A stretch of DNA of 64,000 nucleotides from assembly GCF_014898815.1 (NCBI RefSeq), contig NW_026515521.1, positions 372,001-436,000 of the forward strand, written 5' to 3'. This stretch comes from Panonychus citri (Eukaryota; Arthropoda; Arachnida; Trombidiformes; Tetranychidae). The notes under the pieces were generated by a model. That model did not search any database. It was not told the DNA's origin and worked only from the letters and a program-made list of their open reading frames with translations. Positions within the stretch are counted from its first letter, which is position 1. Every line of letters begins with the position of its first letter. Below are positions 59,901 through 64,000 of this stretch, in pieces. The position numbers and the translations under genes are program-made.

Positions 59901-61360
59901 ATTATTAATGGACCTAATGACCAAGGTTCAATGCGAATACCACATTTATCAGTGAACTCTTTACGTATAATTGAGCAACGCGCACCAGTATCGACAAGAG
60001 CACGACTTGGTAGACTGTTAATGGAAACAAATAAAGATGGTAATTGGGTAGTACAAAAAGTATAATTGATAGCACAGAGAGAAGCAGGAAATTGAAATGA
60101 CCAATTTTGTCCACAATCTTCCACCAAAATATCATCGGCGATATGAGTAACAGGATTCAAAATTTGTTTTTCATTTTTAGAAACGACTGGATCTTTATGA
60201 GATGACAAAGAGTCACTTGATTTAGAAATATCAACATTGTTGGTATTATCACGTTGAGATCGATATTTAGCAGCATTAGCCTTCATGCGATCATAATCAA
60301 GAGGAATTGAACAACCTCGAGGATAATGGCCAGTTTTATCACAATTGAAACAAACGACATCAGTGGGAACTTTATTAGGCGATTTTTGATGAGGTTTATG
60401 TGACTTTTGATTTTTATCAAATTTGGTTTGCCATTGAGATTTCTTCTTAACAGGAGAAGTTGAATCGTTTTTGCTAATAGTAGCATTAACTGAAATCGGG
60501 CGAACAGAAGAAGTATCATCATTTAATAGAATCAATTCTTCTAAATGTTCTAAAGTGAAACGATTGTTTAAAGTTGAGGTAATAGCAGAAGAGTGTCTAG
60601 GTAAAATTCCAGACAAAATATAATCAATGACTTCAGTCTCATCCATATTTGGATTATAATCAGAACAAAGAGACAGCATATCATGATAATAAACAGACAA
60701 TTTTTCACCAGGGGCTTGACGACGAGATAGCATCTTGTTGTAATATCGGATTTTATCTGATTTACGAATGTAGGTTTCAGTGAAACACTTACGAAAATGC
60801 TCCCAAGTCTGAGCTGAACCTTTTAATTTAGGTACAAAAACATAAAGATACCAATTCAAAGCATCTTCTGTTAGACAACGACCAACACCTCTAATCAATT
60901 CTTGAGGTCCCCAAAAATTTAACGAAGCAGCTAATTCATATTGGGTTAACCAACGTTGTGCTTTGTCATGATCACCACTAAAAGACGGCATGTCCATCGG
61001 CTTGATCATAGGGCTTTGTTGAGGTTGTTGACTAGCATTAGTTTTAGCAGGACGGGTGAGAAAAGTCTCAAAAATAGAATCATTGATTGTTAGAGTTCTT
61101 CTTCTTCCATGATCAGGTAAAGTTTCATCCAAATCATGAACAAATGGAGCACTTGGAGTAGCTTTTTCAATCGCAATCTTTATCATGTCTTTCAGTTCTT
61201 CAAACTGAGCAGCGTTGGCATTTTTATTTTCAGTAATAGTATTATTGAACTGTTTAAATTGTTCAGTCAATTGACCAACAGCAGCTTCTTGGGCTTTAAC
61301 TTTAGAGAGTAAATGATTGAGTTGCTTATCTTGAAGAGTGGGTTCACCGGAAGACGCCAT
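56915..61360 (-). CDS. gag-pol polyprotein of the Ty3/gypsy element
   Basis: One frame of 1,481 aa from ATG 61360 (MASSGEPTLQDKQ); the frame is open for 59 more codons upstream but that part is leader-like. Order by approximate residue: coiled coil 10-45; gag capsid 125-260 (PSFSGDHDKAQRWLTQYE); CCHC knuckle near 335 (CFNCDKTGHYPRGC); protease DTGA near 455; reverse transcriptase with YFDD near 762; RNase H with TDACNYGIGAV near 911; integrase HHCC near 1,130-1,160 (CQVCQ); integrase DDE core near 1,190, 1,250 and 1,287 (SLDLLE, ITDRGTN, TERFN); GPY module near 1,420. Gag and pol are fused without the usual frameshift, so Gag would have to be produced by proteolysis or another route. All catalytic residues are kept; the RT motif is YFDD instead of the commoner YLDD. 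Confidence 0.95.
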   Translation of the reverse strand: MASSGEPTLQDKQLNHLLSKVKAQEAAVGQLTEQFKQFNNTITENKNANAAQFEELKDMIKIAIEKATPSAPFVHDLDETLPDHGRRRTLTINDSIFETFLTRPAKTNASQQPQQSPMIKPMDMPSFSGDHDKAQRWLTQYELAASLNFWGPQELIRGVGRCLTEDALNWYLYVFVPKLKGSAQTWEHFRKCFTETYIRKSDKIRYYNKMLSRRQAPGEKLSVYYHDMLSLCSDYNPNMDETEVIDYILSGILPRHSSAITSTLNNRFTLEHLEELILLNDDTSSVRPISVNATISKNDSTSPVKKKSQWQTKFDKNQKSHKPHQKSPNKVPTDVVCFNCDKTGHYPRGCSIPLDYDRMKANAAKYRSQRDNTNNVDISKSSDSLSSHKDPVVSKNEKQILNPVTHIADDILVEDCGQNWSFQFPASLCAINYTFCTTQLPSLFVSINSLPSRALVDTGARCSIIRKEFTDKCGIRIEPWSLGPLIMANQVRETPIGICLVNLHIDKLIIPVKFVVMDKLSYNILLGSDFCRKHRAIIDYNDMSVKLIRPAKDVINTNSINSHSSNSLNVSSVVTTVDLQYFDEVFAKSANDVGLIDGVVHSINTGNHPPISQRPYRVTKWENDLVGKLIQEMSDANVIIPSNSPWSSPIVLVGKKTATAQKVRFCVDYRKLNAITLNDPYPIPRIEDALDILEGCVKFSTLDIAAMYWHIRVDPMDQPKTAFVVSQGLFEFTRMPFGLKNAPATAVRTINKVLAGLNFVNCYIYFDDILVFGKTEQQHDENLIKVLDRLRSNNVKLRREKCSLNMKSIDYLGYHIEANSLSPSPKNIETVTKFPVPTNINNVRSFLGLCSYFRRFIANFTEIARPLLLLLTNGAEFKWTDEEIKSYQQLKTAITTKPVLACYRDDADLELHTDACNYGIGAVLLQKQSDDQFKPICYISRTLNGAELNYGVTEKECLAIVWSTNRLRHYLYGKFFTVITDHCGLCWFLSSQKLTPRLMRWSLKLQCFTFVIKYKSGKLHGDADCISRYPLRDENSTTHSFTENNVPVILNINSDSEFIELQKNDPYCVQIKQLLCDIFLSKRKKKRLRKRFTLHGNLLFRKRGKLCLPIVPVYLRKSILEDNHSEGHFGVIKTYERLRCRVYWPKLFRDVKNFVRSCQVCQLRKPYPCANQGMMVPIFRPNSVFEELSLDLLEMPTSYNLNKYLVVINDRCSKMAVASPISSSESFKIIRVLHEDWCLRFGFPFSLITDRGTNLMSSEFQDYLKSAGIKHKPTTAYHPQSDGQTERFNSYLGITLSIYSKNDPKSWDLHVNEVVFAYNTTPHISTKFSPFYLAHGIEANLKWQYCCPSQMNTQLAQLSRFDALNKAREIAKTNLSKAQVKSKSYYDKNHKDKQFSIGSFVLIKQPTLKRGINKKFINRFKGPYRIIKRMGDVNYTVINLKGIIKKETVHVSRLKPFFNQLQSNSDSEDNIQPDSDDDCPI

Positions 61361-61566
61361 AATTATAATATAATTATGTAGAGTAAATAAGCGCAAAATA
61401 ACCAGCGAAAAGAAAAGAAAAATTTTCTCCACAAAAGAAACAGAAATAAATAAAAGCACACACAAATTAACACGAAAGAATATAAATTCTTCCACCCAAA
61501 AAAGACGGTAAAGGGAAAATTTAGCGTTGAGAAGCACCGAAGAAAGAAACGAGGATCTCCACCAAA

Positions 61567-62032
61567 TGTTGTGAAGGTTGGTGATTAAATGGGGTTTTGA
61601 GTTAAATCAGCGATTTAACTCTAAATTAAATCAATTAATTAAAGATTTGTCTTTGGCTAGGAGACAAGAATCACCAACTCACGGAATAGAAATTGAGTAA
61701 TTTAAACAGTAGAATTTACTCAAAGGTTTAACAATTTATTAAACATGAAAAATGAGATGAACAATTAAATGGAAACAGAGTCTAATTGTCAACTGATTAG
61801 TAGATGAATTAGAGAACTATTTATATGAATCAAAAGAGGAAATAGTAAATTCTCTTAGGAATAAAATAAGGAAAAGGAAGAAGGGAAATGAAATGGTTAA
61901 TAAGACAAAAGAAGAAAGAAGAAAAGAAAGAGTGAAAATAATAACCAATGGGGTCAGAGTAACAACATTGTTGTTACTTAAAGCGGTTAATTAGAATATT
62001 TTATATAAAGGGAAATTCTTATTTTCACAACA
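61567..62032 (-). repeat. 5' LTR (promoter of the retrotransposon)
   Basis: 466 bp, at the 5' end because transcription runs on the minus strand. Confidence 0.95.
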
Positions 62033-62036
62033 AAGT

Positions 62037-62088
62037 CTACGAAATTATTCGTACGATATTATTTGAAAATACTTGTACTTTTGATGTC
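62037..62088 (-). repeat. Right arm of the split inverted repeat
   Basis: Pairs with 54712-54763; ends TTTTGATGTC. Confidence 0.85.
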
Positions 62089-62100
62089 CCCTGATACTCC

Positions 62101-62148
62101 AAGCACTGCTGACCGCACAGGGTTTCCCCCGTCTCGGTAGCAGTGCTT
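62101..62148. repeat. Strong GC-rich hairpin
   Basis: Perfect 10-bp arms AAGCACTGCT / AGCAGTGCTT, with an inner ACCG/CGGT pair and a GC-rich loop (62116-62134). Unusually GC-rich for this window. Confidence 0.85.
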
Positions 62149-62241
62149 GAAGCCTTGTATGTTCTTACCTTTTAATGTTGCTTCCTTGGCGTCCAAAATA
62201 CGAATGAGCATTGTTAACATCTTTTGTGCCTACTATAAATA

Positions 62242-62287
62242 CGCGCATGCGCAGTTTCAAAGTGGGCGTGGTCAAAAATTATATAAG
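62242..62287 (+). promoter_or_regulatory. Promoter of the lysine-rich ORF
   Basis: CGCGCATGCGCA (62242-62253) fits the NRF-1 consensus exactly; GGGCGTGG (62264-62271) fits KLF/Sp-type sites; TATATAAG (62280-62287) is a good TATA box 67 bp before the ATG. A second ACTATAAATA lies at 62232-62241. Confidence 0.6.
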
Positions 62288-62353
62288 TCATTCATCTAAT
62301 CTACAGGTTTTACTTAATTAATTTATCAGCATTATCATTATTTACATTTTACA

Positions 62354-62737
62354 ATGGCTAAGCAGTGGCGCAAAACTAATAAAGAGAAAGCAAAACTACG
62401 AACAGCTGAAGTAGCAGAGAAAATGAAGGAGAAAGGACTAGCTGATCCAAAAATAGCAAAAAAAGCGGCGAAAAAGGCCAGGAAGGAGAAGAACAGAGCC
62501 ACAAGAGATATGGCTAAGGCCATAGAGATGTTTTCAACAGCCACCGCTAATTATAACAAAGAAACAGCTGAGAAAGTTGAAAAAGAACGTGAGAAGGCAC
62601 GAGAGGCTAAACAGAAAGCTATAAATGCTTTTTCTAAGGCCCAAGAAAGCGCAGCTGTAGCTGAATCAATGGCTGGAAAAGTGATTTCCCAGCCTTTAAA
62701 TGCAGAGAAGGAACTTCTCAAAAGACTCTATCAATAG
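62354..62737 (+). CDS. Lysine/alanine-rich coiled-coil protein of unknown family
   Basis: 127 aa from ATG 62354, about 67 bp after a TATA box. Composition is dominated by Lys, Ala and Glu: a basic N-terminus (MAKQWRKTNKEKAKLR), a strongly basic segment (KIAKKAAKKARKEKNRATRD), then a predicted continuous helix (YNKETAEKVEKEREKAREAK) with heptad spacing, ending LLKRLYQ. No cysteines, signal peptide or membrane segment. It could bind nucleic acid through the basic half and dimerise through the helix. I do not recognise the family; Lys/Ala-rich helices occur in histone H1-like, viral core and structural proteins. It lies between two retroelements, with its own promoter, in sequence unlike the AT-rich surroundings. 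Confidence 0.6.
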   Translation: MAKQWRKTNKEKAKLRTAEVAEKMKEKGLADPKIAKKAAKKARKEKNRATRDMAKAIEMFSTATANYNKETAEKVEKEREKAREAKQKAINAFSKAQESAAVAESMAGKVISQPLNAEKELLKRLYQ

Positions 62738-62884
62738 TCTTTTCTGTAAATATTGTATATACAACCCATAGGCGAAGCAGCTTTTTCAGTACCCTATGTG
62801 GTGGCCAGTAAAATCCATCTCCTCCTCCTCGTGGTACTGGCTGGGTCTTGCCAACGGAGCTCTGGTGTATCAGTCAAGTCAGGT

Positions 62885-64000
62885 TTAGAGCCGATTCAAA
62901 GAGTTTATCACATCCTCTGTTAGTCTAGACCAGGTAAATCTCCAGCTGATAATAGTTATCATTTTTCTTATTCCAATGTGACCAAATTGGTTATGTACAA
63001 TTTCCAAGAGTTTCAGCCTCAGCGATTCAGGTAATATTAATTTTCCTTTTCGATTTTTATCCAATTTATAATAAAGTCCATCAGAGTTAATCAGCAGTTT
63101 ATCAGCATCAGCAAGTGTTAATTGTTCAGCTTTCAGTTCAGCAACAGCAATAAAGTTAACCAGCTTAATTGGATAATCAGTTTCGACAGCAAGTACAGGG
63201 TCACGTGACAGGTAATCAGCTTCAGCGTTTTCTTTTCCTGGTCGATATTTGATATCAAAATCATATTGTCCCAAGAAAAATGCCCATGAAAATAATCTAG
63301 AGTTCGGTTTATCGATTTTACGAATCGATTTCAGCGCAATATGATCAGTGATAACAGTGAATTTTCTATTATAAAGATAATGATGCCAGAATTTGATTGA
63401 TTCGACCACAGCCAGACACTCAAGGTGAGTTACAGGGTAATTGATTTGATAATTTGTTAATTTTTTTGAAAAGTAACCAATCGGGTGTAACTTGTTATTG
63501 TCATCAGGTTGCTTAAGAACAGCTCCCAGCCCAATTTTGCTTGCATCAGTTTCTAATATCAGATCAGCGTTTGGATTATAAATTTGAAGAATAGGGTCAG
63601 AGGTTAATAATAATTTGATTTGATCGAAAGCGTGTTGACAATCGCAAGTCCAATCAAATTTCGAATCTTTTCTGAGTAAATTATGAATCGGTTCTAATAT
63701 TTGAGTAATATTATTAATAAACTTTCGATTGTAATTAACTTTACCAAGAAAACGACGAACATCTTTTAAACATTTAGGTGGTTTGAGTTCGAGAATCGAA
63801 TTGATATTGTTGTTCAGAGGATAAATGTGATTAGGAGATAAACGATAACCCAGGTAATGTACATTTGTTTGAAATAGTTGCGATTTATCAAAATTCAATT
63901 TGATATTTTCCTTTTTTACAGCAGATAATAATTGTGATAAATGATTAATATGAGTATTGGAATCGGGTGAAAAGACGATAATATCATCCATATAATTGTG
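62885..64000 (-). pseudogene. Second Ty3/gypsy pol, truncated at both ends
   Basis: The minus-strand frame enters from beyond the window at the reverse transcriptase motif (YMDDIIVFS) and runs through the RT thumb/connection (FLGKVNYNRKFINNI), RNase H (LILETDASKIGLGAVL, FTVITDHIALKSI, GKENAEADYLSRDP) into the start of integrase. There it reads HNQFGHIGIRKM, giving the two His of the HHCC finger, but stops before the two Cys (ends VINSLNRL), with no trace of the DDE core. The break at about 62,890 falls where the cassette begins. It is only distantly related to the complete element at 56.9-61.4 kb. The remaining frame is open, so truncation is recent. Confidence 0.9.

Larger units (their letters stand above)
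54798..62032 (-). mobile_element. Complete young Ty3/gypsy retrotransposon with extra RING ORF
   Basis: 7,235 bp bounded by 466-bp LTRs at 54798-55263 and 61567-62032, both TGTTGTG..CACAACA. By eye they differ at one base (55093 C, 61862 T). A 4-bp target duplication AAGT flanks the element (54794-54797, 62033-62036). On the minus strand, two bases after the 5' LTR, a TGGTGGAGATCC stretch is a plausible tRNA primer site; TTGGGAGGA before the 3' LTR is a plausible polypurine tract. The order (minus) is LTR, gag-pol, 450-bp spacer, RING/TRAF ORF, LTR. All frames are open, so the element may be mobile. Confidence 0.95.
62091..62873. other. Candidate cassette with short inverted ends
   Basis: CTGATACTCCA at 62091 and TGGTGTATCAG at 62863-62873 are inverted copies with one mismatch, enclosing the hairpin, promoter and lysine-rich ORF (783 bp). 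No target duplication was found, and an 11-bp match may be chance. Confidence 0.35.

Overview
This 64 kb window is AT-rich eukaryotic nuclear DNA from an arthropod. The best guess is an acariform mite of the spider-mite (Tetranychus) type. The reasons are: short introns with GT..AG ends and consistent phase; an ERC/Bruchpilot active-zone gene; small families of tail-anchored RING proteins; and many chelicerate-style mobile elements. Class level rests on sequence; genus level is inference. No prokaryotic operons, CRISPR arrays or rRNA genes were seen. 

Layout. 0-5.7 kb: one probable internal exon of a minus-strand gene (382-654) and gene-free DNA. 5.7-17.9 kb: a mobile-element graveyard holding a BEN-domain-like gene with one premature stop, a degraded gag, a putative solo LTR in a minisatellite, a 2.7-3.1 kb tandem duplication of a chimeric unit, an hAT-type MITE with an 8-bp target duplication, and a broken serine-rich gene. 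17.9-28.9 kb: no convincing genes; one mariner-like MITE and several perfect palindromes. 28.9-30.4 kb: fragments of fatty acid synthase and of MOCS3/Uba4. 31-34.1 kb: a frameshifted RING gene, a mosaic pseudogene made of RNF113 and ERC pieces, and intact RNF113/Cwc24. 34.7-43.2 kb: the full ERC/ELKS/Bruchpilot gene, ten coding exons giving 1,925 aa, all phases consistent. 46.4-50.2 kb: an intact RING gene, a THAP gene and a hydroxylysine-kinase-type gene. 

50.5-64 kb: a second mobile-element zone. It has six copies of a 143-bp tandem repeat, a two-exon DDE/SWIM transposase gene, a 33-copy AAAACT array, a young complete Ty3/gypsy element, a small cassette with a GC-rich promoter and a lysine/alanine-rich ORF, and a second Ty3/gypsy pol cut by the window edge. 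The Ty3/gypsy LTRs (466 bp each) differ at one base, and it has a 4-bp target duplication AAGT. Besides gag-pol it carries a sense-strand ORF for a RING + TRAF-type zinc finger + coiled-coil protein. 

The host genes are unrelated housekeeping or neuronal genes with no shared pathway: RNF113 in splicing, ERC in synaptic release, HYKK in lysine catabolism. The strongest candidates for something new are the retroelement with its own RING/TRAF ORF, the RNF113-ERC template-switch mosaic, a palindromic promoter module shared by unrelated genes, and the 62.1-62.9 kb cassette.
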